A DNA stretch of 40,221 bases, taken from JAHJDR01 sp964609965 (GTDB lineage: Bacteria > UBA10199 > JADGCS01). Position numbers and translations under genes: made by a program. The notes below the pieces were generated by a model, which was not told where the DNA came from, did no database searches, and saw only the letters and a program-made list of their open reading frames with translations. Shown here piece by piece: positions 1 to 7,910 of the stretch (position 1 is its first letter; each line of letters begins with the position of its first letter). The DNA lies in contig CAZSTS010000023.1 in NCBI GenBank assembly GCA_964609965.1, forward strand, positions 1 through 40,221. Direction: 5' to 3'.

Positions 1-53
1 ACTAACTGGCCACTTTGCTCCGTTCCTGCTGGCCACTTTGGCCGTCATATGCA
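1..53. mobile_element. Terminus of an IS21-family-like insertion sequence (partial)
   Basis: The first 53 bases carry the ten-base word TGGCCACTTT twice (7-16 and 30-39), spaced 23 bp apart. Read on the minus strand the segment begins TGCATATGACGGCC. Multiple spaced copies of a TGGCCACTTT-like word and a terminal TG are typical of IS21-family ends, which are bound by the IstA transposase. The boundary at 53 is chosen because the final CA gives the 5'-TG end on the other strand, and because surface-protein coding sequence resumes just beyond. The transposase genes (istA/istB) and the other end would lie outside the window. The family assignment is from memory of such ends and was not checked against a database. 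Confidence 0.5.
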
Positions 54-685
54 CTAGAGTCACGTTTTGTGACATGGTGCTATTAGTTGTGTTACCATTC
101 TCATCATTCTGATGGCTATCGAGTTCTACATAATAATCACCAGAGACAGAAGGAACAATAAGTCCATCATTTTGAATTTCGATGCCTGAAGTGTCATTAT
201 CTGTAAACCAAGATGTTCCAATGCCATCAGTGATTTCTGGTAATGAATCAAAAACATCCCAATTCGCAAGCGTTTCTAAAACACGACCGTGCGTGAGACC
301 TACACGCTCATCAACAGCCTCAAAATCACCATTAAAGAGGATGTTGTCACTGTTACACTCTTCGCCACAAGCCTCATCAACAGTACCGTCACAGTCATTA
401 TCAATGCCATCACAAGAGGTATTACAGTTATGAAGCGCATAAACGCCATTAAGGTCATAAGCATCTGCTGCAGGTAGCCAAACCAACTTCTAATGGATTG
501 TGATTGTAGTTAGTAGAAAACCCTATGGCCAATTCATACTTCTGAAGTGAGTCCGAAGTGTACACCTGCAAACCCTCTGTTTGTGCAGTTGTGGGCTTAA
601 AGAGCTGAACATTAAAGGCTTGTGCAGAACTAACAATCAAACAAACTAAAACAACAACTAATGTAACAAACGTTATTTTTTTCAT
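54..685 (-). pseudogene. Broken MopE-like surface protein gene (frameshift plus IS interruption)
   Basis: The start is ATG at 685, preceded by a good AGGTGGAG Shine-Dalgarno; an upstream in-frame start at 739 is ignored. The first part encodes a signal peptide ending SSAQA, then a segment (FNVQLFKPTTAQTEGLQVYT) resembling the N-terminus of surface/OmpA-like proteins in delta-type bacteria. After NPLEVG the frame ends at a TGA at 455. The coding sense continues one base over, with no stop, down to the IS end. That part holds the MopE-type metal-binding motif CDGIDNDCDGTVDEACGE and then a segment resembling a carbohydrate-binding domain (ILFNGDFEAV...). A single-base frameshift near 480-490 is therefore likely, and the 3' end is cut by the IS-like terminus. 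A sequencing error in the frameshift cannot be excluded. Native function was probably a secreted, calcium- or metal-binding surface protein. Confidence 0.65.
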
Positions 686-837
686 AAAATCTCCACCTTT
701 CATTTTCAAAAACTTCAACCCGTACAAAGACTTCACCATAGGATAGTTTCAGCGTGCTAGTTTTAAAGAATTGATTAGTCAAAGAAAAAGGATGATCGAT
801 TTTATAAGCTAAGGAATAAAAAGAATTACTTTAATAA

Positions 838-1470
838 TTATTTAAACAATTCCGGAACCTTCTCTTCCCATTCGACAAGCAAGGTTCCCATCTCTCTTGC
901 TTTCCAAAATCCCCCTACTTTTTCTAAGATAACCATGTGAGGATCAAGTTCTTGTAAAGGAATAACATCAACCAAGGCCCACTTATCCAGCTTCTTTAAT
1001 ATTTTTAATTTGTATTTAATATCTGCACTATTGGCATCAACGTACTGGAGGGCAACTTCTAATATTTCTTTGTCCTCTGCTGACTTTGCAGAATACGTCC
1101 CTTTTGATTTTGAGGAACCTTTTTTACACGCCCTGGTCTTTTCAGTATTGAGAATTTTCACGACATTCTTTTGTTCAAACCTATTTTGTCCAGCTGTTCC
1201 AGTTTTATCAGGCACTCCACGTTGATACCAACTGTGTTTTTCGAAAAAAGACTGAAGATCTTTTCGATTAAAAACCCTCCCATGCCTGGCATAGACTTCA
1301 TTTCTGAGCAACTCAAGCTCACCACAACCACAAGAAGACAGATCAGAAGCTGTGAGGATGCGTGATTTGACAGTCTCGTATATAGGGCAAGTAGTTGCAC
1401 TCACAGAACCAATGAATACAAAGGAAACTAAGAGAAAAAATAAAAGATATTTGATTGAAGTTGTTTTCAT
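838..1470 (-). CDS. Secreted YARHG-domain protein
   Basis: This 210-residue protein starts with a clear signal peptide (cleavage probably after SVSA, about residue 25), so it is exported. The YARHG domain lies at about residues 48-95, with the defining stretch LRNEVYARHGRVF followed by LQSFFEKHSWYQ. Domains of this type occur in extracellular or periplasmic bacterial proteins and their function is unknown. The C-terminal half, after a Lys/Ser-rich linker, looks like a small alpha/beta domain ending in WEEKVPELFK and has no recognised match. The start at 1470 has a good AGAGGTCAA Shine-Dalgarno. The gene follows tsaB by 17 bp on the same strand and may be co-transcribed with it, although a functional link is not expected. 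Confidence 0.8.
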   Translation of the reverse strand: MKTTSIKYLLFFLLVSFVFIGSVSATTCPIYETVKSRILTASDLSSCGCGELELLRNEVYARHGRVFNRKDLQSFFEKHSWYQRGVPDKTGTAGQNRFEQKNVVKILNTEKTRACKKGSSKSKGTYSAKSAEDKEILEVALQYVDANSADIKYKLKILKKLDKWALVDVIPLQELDPHMVILEKVGGFWKAREMGTLLVEWEEKVPELFK

Positions 1471-1487
1471 TTGACCTCTAATAGAAA

Positions 1488-2084
1488 TTATATCTTCTTC
1501 CCCAAATCCGGCTCTACAAGATAATTGATTTTGGCTTCATTGATATCGACATGTTGATAAGATTGAGATTCGATGATTTTGAGAAACGCATTTGGATCTG
1601 TGATATCTTCTTGATCATGAAGATGTTTTTCAAAGGACTCATTGGCATAAATACCTTCTTGAAAATTCTGAGCTTCTCCCTTTTCAAGAATCCCTGCTGC
1701 CACCTTCTCCCTACCCATACGTATGAGTGAAATTCTTTTTTCATCCCTTTGTTCTTCGATCGAAAAACAGCGAAACAACAAAGATGATGTGGTATAAAAA
1801 TCAACTCCTGCTTCCCAAAACAACCCCTTAACTGTGGCCAATCCCACACGAAGAGAGGTGAATGATCCAGGCCCATTACAAAATAAAACCTGTTTAATAT
1901 CAGTAAATTGCAGTTTTGCCTCTTTTAACACATTATCAATAATTTTCATCAATTCTTCTGACTGAGATGTCTGGGGAATGTCATTGTAAGATGATAGAAT
2001 CTGGCCGTCTTTAATGATAGCGATGGTAATGCTCTTTACAGAACAGTCTAGAGCAAAGGTTGGATGATGGTTTGCCATTTTCAT
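1488..2084 (-). CDS. tsaB: TsaB, tRNA threonylcarbamoyladenosine biosynthesis subunit
   Basis: TsaB (YeaZ) dimerises with TsaD and, with TsaE and TsaC, makes the t6A37 modification of ANN-decoding tRNAs in the cytoplasm. The diagnostic stretch GPGSFTSLRVGLATVKGL lies around residues 70-88, and the N-terminal ASKHA strand (TFALDCSVKSITIAI) is present. At 198 residues it is slightly shorter than the E. coli protein (231), with a short C-terminal half. The first ATG (2084) has only a weak ribosome site, and an ATG two codons in is equally possible. It lies downstream of rseP, separated by the hexamer array at 2139-2256. The identification is secure from the GPGSFTS motif. Confidence 0.9.
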   Translation of the reverse strand: MKMANHHPTFALDCSVKSITIAIIKDGQILSSYNDIPQTSQSEELMKIIDNVLKEAKLQFTDIKQVLFCNGPGSFTSLRVGLATVKGLFWEAGVDFYTTSSLLFRCFSIEEQRDEKRISLIRMGREKVAAGILEKGEAQNFQEGIYANESFEKHLHDQEDITDPNAFLKIIESQSYQHVDINEAKINYLVEPDLGKKI

Positions 2085-2138
2085 AAATGTTCTAAATTTT
2101 TTCCTTAGAACGTTTTTACCAAATAATTTTTGAGCTTC

Positions 2139-2256
2139 GGTTAGGGTTATGGTTACGAAGCCCGTTTCGGTTACGTGAATCGGTAACGTTATAATTTGAC
2201 GTAACCGTTACCGCTAGACGATACGGGCATCGTTACCGTAACCGTTAAACGTAACC
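2139..2256. repeat. Double-armed degenerate hexamer array (GTTACG / CGTAAC words)
   Basis: The spacer between rseP and tsaB is built from six-base words. The left part (2139-2190) has variants such as GGTTAG, GTTATG and GTTACG. The right part (2200-2256) has mostly the complementary words GTAACC, GTTACC, CGTAAC. The two halves can therefore pair as a long imperfect hairpin. No gene, promoter or clear terminator was seen in this 177-bp spacer. It is one of at least eight such arrays in the window, each with a different word. Confidence 0.7.
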
Positions 2257-2261
2257 TTATT

Positions 2262-3668
2262 CTAAAATATTCCCTTAATTTTCTCGAAAATATTCGAAAA
2301 CCCCCAAATATTATCTACATCATTAATGGTGACAAAAAGCATGAGCGTGAGCAACATAACTAGACCGATTTGCATAGAAACCATGCGAAATTTATGTGGC
2401 AAAGGTTTACGCATAATCGCTTCGATAGACATAAATACGATGTGGCCACCATCGAGTATGGGAATGGGCAAGAGATTTAAGATCCCCAACTGCAAAGAAA
2501 GAAATGCTAATATATACAGAAAGTCTCCAAATCCAGACTTGGCAGCTGAGGAAGCGACCTGTGCGATTTGCAAGGGACCACCAAGGGCTTTAAAAGATAA
2601 CTGTCCTGTAAACAACCTTAATAAAATGTCTCCAGTCATCGTCACCAGTTTTTTAAACTCTTGTGTGCCAAGCACTATTGACTCAGTAAAACCATGTTTA
2701 TCCTTAACAAGACCTTCTTCATCAACCTTCTTAGTTACACCAATAACCCACGAATCAGTCTGGTCAGAATACTCTGGTATCACAGTTAAAGAAACTTTTT
2801 CTAAAGACTTTTTGCCCTCACCTCTTTGCACAACAAAGTTTATGGGTTTATCTTTGCTAGCCCTAACGATCTTGGTCATTTCGGACCAATACTGAATCGG
2901 CTGATTATTGACCTCTAAAATACGATCACCATTTTGAAAGCCTGCTTTGCCTGCTGGAAAATTATTTTGCACTGTATTAATAATCGGATCATTTCCATAA
3001 AACTCATATGGCTCAATACCCAGGTACCCTGCTGCTTGTTTTGTTGCTTCACTCTGAACTAAGTGGGGATAGACGGTTTTTTCTTTTCCATCTCTTTCAA
3101 AAACCAATTCAACTTTTTCATCAGGATGGATCATGATTTCGGTCATGAGAGATTTCCACTTGAGAACTTCTTTACCTCTTATTGATCGAATCAAGTCACC
3201 TTTTTCAAGACCCACACTCTCTGCTGGTGAACCATTAGTCACAGCCACAACTACAGGTGGTTCAGCATATATTTTAGGCTGTAGTCTTCCCACCATAAAA
3301 ACAAGTGGCAAAACAACAAGACAAAGAACAACATTCATAATAGGTCCTGCAAAAACAACAGAAAGCTTTTTCCAAACAGGCTTAGACGCAAAGGAATCGG
3401 GATCTTTGGCAATCTTTTCGGCTTGAATAATATCACCTTCAGCCTCTTCTAAAGGCTCTTGACCATAAATCTTTACATAACCACCAAAAGGAAAAGGAGA
3501 AATACGGTACTCTGTCCCATTCCACTTAAAACCAAAAAGCTTTGGCCCAAATCCGATAGAAAAAACATCAACACGCACACCAGATTTTTTGGCAATATAA
3601 AAATGCCCCCATTCATGAACAAAAATAAGAATACTAAGAGCAATAATAAAAATAAGAGTTGTCATCAT
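2262..3668 (-). CDS. rseP: RseP-type site-2 membrane metalloprotease
   Basis: RseP is an intramembrane zinc protease that cuts anti-sigma factors and cleared signal peptides. The zinc-binding HEWGH motif is at residues 18-22 in the first membrane segment. The third ligand motif is in LLPIPILDGGH (aspartate about residue 406), a variant of the usual NxxPxPxLDG. Two PDZ domains lie between (about 120-200 and 215-300; IRSIRGKEVLKW and ILEVNNQPIQYW). The length of 468 is normal. Membrane segments are at the N-terminus, about 100-120, and two at the C-terminus. The start at 3668 or the adjacent ATG at 3665 follows AGGTAAATAA. The gene begins 2 bp after the dxr stop, so the two are almost certainly co-transcribed. 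This dxr-rseP order is the common one in proteobacteria. Confidence 0.95.
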   Translation of the reverse strand: MMTTLIFIIALSILIFVHEWGHFYIAKKSGVRVDVFSIGFGPKLFGFKWNGTEYRISPFPFGGYVKIYGQEPLEEAEGDIIQAEKIAKDPDSFASKPVWKKLSVVFAGPIMNVVLCLVVLPLVFMVGRLQPKIYAEPPVVVAVTNGSPAESVGLEKGDLIRSIRGKEVLKWKSLMTEIMIHPDEKVELVFERDGKEKTVYPHLVQSEATKQAAGYLGIEPYEFYGNDPIINTVQNNFPAGKAGFQNGDRILEVNNQPIQYWSEMTKIVRASKDKPINFVVQRGEGKKSLEKVSLTVIPEYSDQTDSWVIGVTKKVDEEGLVKDKHGFTESIVLGTQEFKKLVTMTGDILLRLFTGQLSFKALGGPLQIAQVASSAAKSGFGDFLYILAFLSLQLGILNLLPIPILDGGHIVFMSIEAIMRKPLPHKFRMVSMQIGLVMLLTLMLFVTINDVDNIWGFSNIFEKIKGIF

Positions 3669-3670
3669 AT

Positions 3671-4837
3671 TTATTTACCTATCCGTGCTTGTACAAACTC
3701 ACGCGCCAAGCGATCTGCCGCTATAACTGAATCAATAGACTCAATAGCGAAAGGCTCATGATTTTGTAAACAATCATCAAGAAATTCTGGAATTTGTGAA
3801 AAACGAATCTGGTCCTTTAGGAAACGATCTACAACAACCTCATTAGCTGCATTGAGTGTAGGAGGATAACTCTGACCTTTTTCGGCCACCTGAAAAGCGA
3901 GTTTCAAACAAGAAAACTTGTTCAAATCTGGTTCAATAAAAGTCAGTTTTTGATGATCTGGCAAATGCAACTTATTAACACCTGTGCTTATACGCCTGGG
4001 ATAACTAAGAGCATAGGCAATAGGAACTCGCATATCAGGCTCACCCATTTGAGCTATCACTGAACCATCAACAAACTCCACCATGGAATGCACAATGCTT
4101 TGAGGGTGAACAACCACTTTGATTCTATCAACAGGCATACCAAACAACCAATGAGCTTCCATGACTTCAAGCCCTTTGTTCATCATAGAGGCTGAATCAA
4201 TCGTAATTTTTGCACCCATATCCCAATTGGGATGTTTGAGAGCTTCTTCTTTTGTGATGTTTTTAAATTCTTCAATGGGTTTGTGCAAAAAAGGACCGCC
4301 ACTTGCTGTGAGAATAAGATTATTAACGTCTTCAAAATGTTCGCCATTGAGACACTGAAAAATAGCGGAATGCTCACTATCGACTGGGAGAATTTTCACA
4401 CCATTTTCTTTGGCTCGAGAAGACATGATCTCGCCAGCAATAACCATACTTTCTTTATTGGCCAAACCTATCGTCTTTTTTTCTTCTATAGCTCTTAATG
4501 TAGGAGCCAAGCCTGCTGCACCAACAATCGCAGAAATAACAACGTCAGCCTCAGGCACCCCTGCAACCTCACAAGCAGCATCTGGCCCGCAGATGACTTC
4601 AATATCACGAGAAACTTGTGGGCGAATGATTTGATATTCTTTTTGAGATTTTACAGAAACGAGCCTTGGTTGAAACTCCTGTATTTGCTTAAGCAATATC
4701 TCCGTGTTTCGACCAGCAGCGAGAGCAACAACTTGAAACAAATCTGGGTGTCGACGACAAATATCTAAAGTTGATACACCAATGGAACCTGTTGAACCTA
4801 AAATGGAGATTTTTTTAACTTGAGAAACTTTTGTCAT
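3671..4837 (-). CDS. dxr: 1-deoxy-D-xylulose 5-phosphate reductoisomerase
   Basis: Dxr converts DXP to 2-C-methyl-D-erythritol 4-phosphate with NADPH, the committed step of the non-mevalonate isoprenoid pathway. The N-terminal Rossmann motif ILGSTGSIGVSTL is at about residues 12-24. The metal-binding and substrate region includes LPVDSEHSAIFQCL (about 148-161) and ITASGGPF-type sequence just after (LTASGGPF). NKGLEVMEAHWLFGM follows. The length of 388 residues is typical. It lies 3 bp downstream of cdsA, and rseP follows 2 bp after it. The start codon (4837) has no strong Shine-Dalgarno, and translational coupling to cdsA is likely. Together with uppS it supplies the undecaprenyl carrier for cell-wall synthesis. 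Confidence 0.97.
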   Translation of the reverse strand: MTKVSQVKKISILGSTGSIGVSTLDICRRHPDLFQVVALAAGRNTEILLKQIQEFQPRLVSVKSQKEYQIIRPQVSRDIEVICGPDAACEVAGVPEADVVISAIVGAAGLAPTLRAIEEKKTIGLANKESMVIAGEIMSSRAKENGVKILPVDSEHSAIFQCLNGEHFEDVNNLILTASGGPFLHKPIEEFKNITKEEALKHPNWDMGAKITIDSASMMNKGLEVMEAHWLFGMPVDRIKVVVHPQSIVHSMVEFVDGSVIAQMGEPDMRVPIAYALSYPRRISTGVNKLHLPDHQKLTFIEPDLNKFSCLKLAFQVAEKGQSYPPTLNAANEVVVDRFLKDQIRFSQIPEFLDDCLQNHEPFAIESIDSVIAADRLAREFVQARIGK

Positions 4838-4840
4838 ACA

Positions 4841-5644
4841 TTAATCCACAATCCAAAACGCCACAAAGTAAATCATAGGTGCTGTGATTAACAATGAGTC
4901 TAACCGATCGAGGATTCCTCCATGACCAGGGATAAGGGTGCCAGAATCTTTTATCCCTAAACCGCGCTTTAAAAGAGACTCACACAAATCACCAAGAACA
5001 CCAAAAAAGGCTATCAAAAGACCTAAAACTAAAATCATAACCGCGTTAAAGTCCTGCCAAAAAATAGCTCGAATCACGAAAGCGGCAATAATACTAAACA
5101 GAACAGCCCCTACCACGCCTTCAACAGTTTTTCCAGGTGATAATGTAGGTGCTAATTTTGTTTTTCCAAATAATTTCCCTACAACAAAAGCCCCTGTATC
5201 TGCAAAATGAGTGCATGCAAGCGTTAGAAAAAGCCAAAAACGATAATGCGGTAAATCACAAAGTTTTCCTAAAAGAGTAAAAAGAAATGTTGTGTAAAAA
5301 ACGCCCAAGATAAAAAAGGCAGTTTGTTTGATTTTTGTTTTGTTATCAACATCTGTTTCACCTACCAACTCAATGACAAATCCAATCAAAATAACTGCAT
5401 AAATAAAAACGAGAATTGAACTCAGATTAAGAGCAAAAAAATTGAACCAAACACCCAAGCCTGTCAAAGCAGCCCCAACCATTTTTTTCCCAAGAGCTCC
5501 ATGGGTGATGGTGATGTTAAGGAATTCCAAACAAGCTAGTACTGCTAAAAGAACTAAGATGTTCTTCAAATAAAAAGGATCAACATACAAGAAAAGAAGA
5601 ACAACTGCTATTGCTAGGATAAAACCTGTAATCCATCGTGCCAT
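4841..5644 (-). CDS. cdsA: Phosphatidate cytidylyltransferase (CDP-diglyceride synthase)
   Basis: CdsA makes CDP-diacylglycerol from phosphatidic acid and CTP, the branch point for membrane phospholipids. It is an integral membrane protein with about eight hydrophobic segments. The C-terminal signature is clear: PGKTVEG at mid-chain and then IPGHGGILDRLDSLLITAP near residues 240-260. I choose ATG at 5644 (267 residues, starting MARWITGF). The upstream in-frame codon at 5671 is a TTG lying inside the repeat array and would add a non-conserved leader. The heptamer array at 5650-5736 occupies the whole uppS-cdsA junction and supplies whatever ribosome binding there is; no classic Shine-Dalgarno is visible. 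Confidence 0.93.
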   Translation of the reverse strand: MARWITGFILAIAVVLLFLYVDPFYLKNILVLLAVLACLEFLNITITHGALGKKMVGAALTGLGVWFNFFALNLSSILVFIYAVILIGFVIELVGETDVDNKTKIKQTAFFILGVFYTTFLFTLLGKLCDLPHYRFWLFLTLACTHFADTGAFVVGKLFGKTKLAPTLSPGKTVEGVVGAVLFSIIAAFVIRAIFWQDFNAVMILVLGLLIAFFGVLGDLCESLLKRGLGIKDSGTLIPGHGGILDRLDSLLITAPMIYFVAFWIVD

Positions 5645-5649
5645 AATCT

Positions 5650-5736
5650 TCGTACAGCGTCCCGCGTACAACGTATTGCGTTTACTATTTCTAAATAAGA
5701 AAACGCTGTACGCTGTACACTGTACGTTGTACGCAA
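5650..5736. repeat. Double-armed heptamer array between uppS and cdsA
   Basis: The left arm (about 5650-5683) consists of seven-base words: TACAGCG, TCCCGCG, TACAACG, TATTGCG. The right arm (about 5704-5736) has the complementary words CGCTGTA, CGCTGTA, CACTGTA, CGTTGTA. A 20-bp AT-rich loop separates them, so the transcript could fold into a long imperfect hairpin. The right arm runs straight into the uppS stop codon (5739-5737) and the left arm ends 6 bp from the cdsA start. It lies inside an essential operon. Confidence 0.85.
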
Positions 5737-6480
5737 TCAGTCTAATTGTTCACTAATACGCCCAAAGCGTCTCTCTCTACTCTGATAATCAATAAGACAT
5801 TGCAAAAATTGCTCATTGGTAAATTCTGGCCAATTGGGTTCAACAAATTTGAGCTCAGAATAAGCCCCTTGCCATAATAAAAAATTACTGATTCTCTTCT
5901 CGCCTGATGTTCTGATGATGAGATCAGGATCAGGCATATCTTTTGTATCCAAAAAGGATGAAAGAAAACTTTCATCCAAATGATCGGGAGACAAACCTCT
6001 CTGAGAAGCCTCTTCTACCAGGTTTTTTACAGCTCGGATGATTTCGTTCCGTGAACCATAACTTAAGGCTAATGTGAGGACCATTTCTTTGCCAACTGAT
6101 GTCTCTTCAATCGTGTGCTTCAAACAAGCATACACCTCTTCGGGCAACTGTTTAAGATCGCCTATAGCATTCAACCGAATGCCATTCTTAAGCATTTTTT
6201 CTAATTTTGAATTCAAAAAATCAAACAGAAGATGCATGAGAGCCTGGGTTTCATCTGTTGGTCTGCTCCAATTTTCTTTTGAAAACGCATAAAGCGTTAG
6301 ATATTTTATCCCAACTTCACGTGCCATCTCAGTGATTTCTTCAACAACAGCAGAGCCCCTTCGGTGGCCTTCAATACGAGGCAATCCCTGGCTTTTAGCC
6401 CACCGCCCATTACCATCCATGATAATCGCGATATGCTTAGGAAGAGCTGTTTTATCTAATTGTTTAAGGAGATGTTGCAT
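5737..6480 (-). CDS. uppS: Isoprenyl transferase (undecaprenyl diphosphate synthase)
   Basis: UppS condenses isopentenyl diphosphate onto farnesyl diphosphate in cis to form undecaprenyl diphosphate, the lipid carrier for peptidoglycan and O-antigen. The substrate motif HIAIIMDGNGRWA (catalytic Asp22) and IEGHRRG follow one another near the N-terminus. The C-terminal signature RTSGEKRISNFLLWQ and YSELKFVEPNWPEF (about 190-220) is intact. The length of 247 is normal. Its ATG overlaps the frr stop by one base (TAATG on the minus strand), the classic arrangement for translational coupling. The stop codon abuts the heptamer array. Confidence 0.97.
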   Translation of the reverse strand: MQHLLKQLDKTALPKHIAIIMDGNGRWAKSQGLPRIEGHRRGSAVVEEITEMAREVGIKYLTLYAFSKENWSRPTDETQALMHLLFDFLNSKLEKMLKNGIRLNAIGDLKQLPEEVYACLKHTIEETSVGKEMVLTLALSYGSRNEIIRAVKNLVEEASQRGLSPDHLDESFLSSFLDTKDMPDPDLIIRTSGEKRISNFLLWQGAYSELKFVEPNWPEFTNEQFLQCLIDYQSRERRFGRISEQLD

Positions 6481-7037
6481 TACACTTGCATAATATCTTT
6501 TTCTTTATTGGTTACAATCTCATCAACTTTTTTTATGAATTCATCAGTGAGCTTTTGAACAGAGTCATTTCCTTTGTGAAGTTCATCTTCGGTAATGTCT
6601 GAGTCTTTTTTAAGTTTTTTTAGCAAGTCATTAGCTTCTTTACGAGCCTGTCTGACTGCTACACGACATTCCTCTCCATAGTTTTTAAGTTGTTTTACTA
6701 TTTCGAGGCGCCTTTCTTCGTTTAACTGAGGAATGGGAAGTCGAATGAGTTTGCCATCATTTGTGGGGTTCAATCCAAGATTAGCTTTTTCAATAGCTTT
6801 TTCGATTGCAGAAATAAAAGTAGGTTCCCAAGGTTGAACTGTAATCATTCGAGGCTCAGGAATAGCAAGCGTTGCCACCTGATGAAGAAGTGACATAGTC
6901 CCGTAATAATCAATCTTAATGCCATCAAGAACAGCGAGTGACGCTCTTCCTGTGCGCAATTTGCCAAGATTGTGTTGTAATGCTGTGATAGCCTTTTCCA
7001 TGCCGGATTGAGCTTCGGTATTAATATCATCTAACAT
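6480..7037 (-). CDS. frr: Ribosome recycling factor
   Basis: RRF, with EF-G, splits the post-termination ribosome. The chosen ATG at 7037 gives 185 residues, the usual RRF length, and has a strong GGGAGG Shine-Dalgarno seven bases upstream. The alternative start at 7055 would sit inside that site. Conserved blocks are LRTGRASLAVLDGIKIDYYG (about 28-47), TVQPWEP (68-74) and the RRLEIVKQLKNYGEECRVAV helix (about 109-128). Its stop overlaps the uppS start. The 146-bp gap to pyrH is filled by two REP-like palindromes and a heptamer array, which is unusual for this otherwise tight operon. Confidence 0.97.
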   Translation of the reverse strand: MLDDINTEAQSGMEKAITALQHNLGKLRTGRASLAVLDGIKIDYYGTMSLLHQVATLAIPEPRMITVQPWEPTFISAIEKAIEKANLGLNPTNDGKLIRLPIPQLNEERRLEIVKQLKNYGEECRVAVRQARKEANDLLKKLKKDSDITEDELHKGNDSVQKLTDEFIKKVDEIVTNKEKDIMQV

Positions 7038-7051
7038 AATTTTCCTCCCTG

Positions 7052-7142
7052 TCACGCCGTAGCCTTAGCGAAGGCGGACTTTTGAAATTCGAAATTGTCA
7101 AAAAACTATCGATTATCGCTTGCCCTGAGTTTGTCGAAGGGG
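7052..7142. repeat. Two REP-like palindromes in the pyrH-frr gap
   Basis: The first unit (about 7052-7080) contains CGCCGTAGCCTTAGCGAAGG, with a small hairpin GCCTT-AGCG-AAGGC. The second (7121-7142) is TGCCCTGAGTTTGTCGAAGG followed by GG. It belongs to the same CCTGAG...TCGAAGG family as the copies near 36310 and 37532. Such sequences are dispersed extragenic palindromes in many environmental genomes. Confidence 0.6.
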
Positions 7143-7155
7143 CCTATCGTCTTCT

Positions 7156-7190
7156 TCACGATCCACGATCCACGATTCACAATCTATGAT
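7156..7190. repeat. Heptamer array overlapping the pyrH stop codon
   Basis: Seven-base words run CACGATC, CACGATC, CACGATT, CACAATC, TATGATA on the plus strand. The last words include the pyrH stop codon (TAG at 7186-7184) and its final serine codon. The array therefore begins inside the gene's terminal codons, which suggests either that it grew from there or that it replaced the original 3' end. Confidence 0.8.
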
Positions 7191-7909
7191 ACTGTTGTCC
7201 CAATATTTTCACCAATAACCACTTTTTTGATATTGTCCTTTTCAAACAAATCAAAAACAACAATAGGTAGTTTGTGATCCATACACAACGAGATGGCTGT
7301 TGAATCCATCACTTGCAACCCTTTATTCAAAACATCGAGAAACGATAAGGAATCGAAGCGCTTGGCGTCTTTATGCTTTTTGGGATCCTTATCATAAATG
7401 CCATCAACTTTTGTTGCTTTTAAAATAACTTCTGCTTCAATTTCTTTAGCTCTTAGAGAAGCTGCCGTGTCTGTCGTAAAATAGGGATTGCCTGTACCAG
7501 CAGCAAAAATAACAATGCGATCTTTTTCTAAATGCCGAATGGCTCGTCTTCGGATATAAGGTTCAACAAGTTGATGCATTTCTATAGCAGAGAGAACGCG
7601 TGTTTGAATAGACTCTTGTTCTAGTGCATTTTGCAGCGCCATGGCATTCATGATTGTTGCTAACATCCCCATGTAATCGGCTATTGACCGATCTAGGCCA
7701 TGTTCAGCAAACGTCATGCCACGCAAAAAATTACCGCCCCCTATGACTATGCTGATTTGAACTCCTAAGTCGTGGACAGCTTTTATCTCTTTTACAATTT
7801 TACGCGCCATATCAAGCGAAATACCAAATCCATTCTCATTAAGAAGAGCTTCGCCACTTAACTTGAGCAGAACACGCTTATACTTTGTTTTTTGTTTGTT
7901 AGTACTCAT
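7184..7909 (-). CDS. pyrH: UMP kinase (uridylate kinase)
   Basis: PyrH phosphorylates UMP to UDP in the cytoplasm; it is the bacterial amino-acid-kinase-fold enzyme, hexameric and regulated by GTP/UTP in other species. Motifs are VLLKLSGEAL (about 14-23), IGGGNFLRG (about 57-65), a DYMGMLATIMNAMALQ helix and TGNPYFTTDTAA (about 140-151). The 241-residue length is typical. The only plausible start, ATG at 7909, directly follows the T-tract of a strong terminator hairpin (7918-7943), with no Shine-Dalgarno between. Expression must therefore depend on read-through or on an unusual initiation mode. The C-terminus ends within a heptamer array. Confidence 0.96.
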   Translation of the reverse strand: MSTNKQKTKYKRVLLKLSGEALLNENGFGISLDMARKIVKEIKAVHDLGVQISIVIGGGNFLRGMTFAEHGLDRSIADYMGMLATIMNAMALQNALEQESIQTRVLSAIEMHQLVEPYIRRRAIRHLEKDRIVIFAAGTGNPYFTTDTAASLRAKEIEAEVILKATKVDGIYDKDPKKHKDAKRFDSLSFLDVLNKGLQVMDSTAISLCMDHKLPIVVFDLFEKDNIKKVVIGENIGTTVS

Positions 7910-7910
7910 A

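Noticed and set aside
182..477. Plus-strand ORFs of 83 and 62 residues at the window start
   Set aside because: They lie opposite the minus-strand MopE-like coding sense, which has a recognisable motif and continuous frame.
2139..2256. Telomere-like or origin-like repeat (GGTTAGGGTTA)
   Set aside because: Only two consecutive words look telomeric; the rest drift to GTTACG and their complements, and no DnaA boxes or origin genes are nearby.
5642..5671. Upstream TTG start for cdsA at 5671
   Set aside because: The extra nine residues are encoded by the heptamer array and are not CdsA-like; ATG 5644 fits the family.
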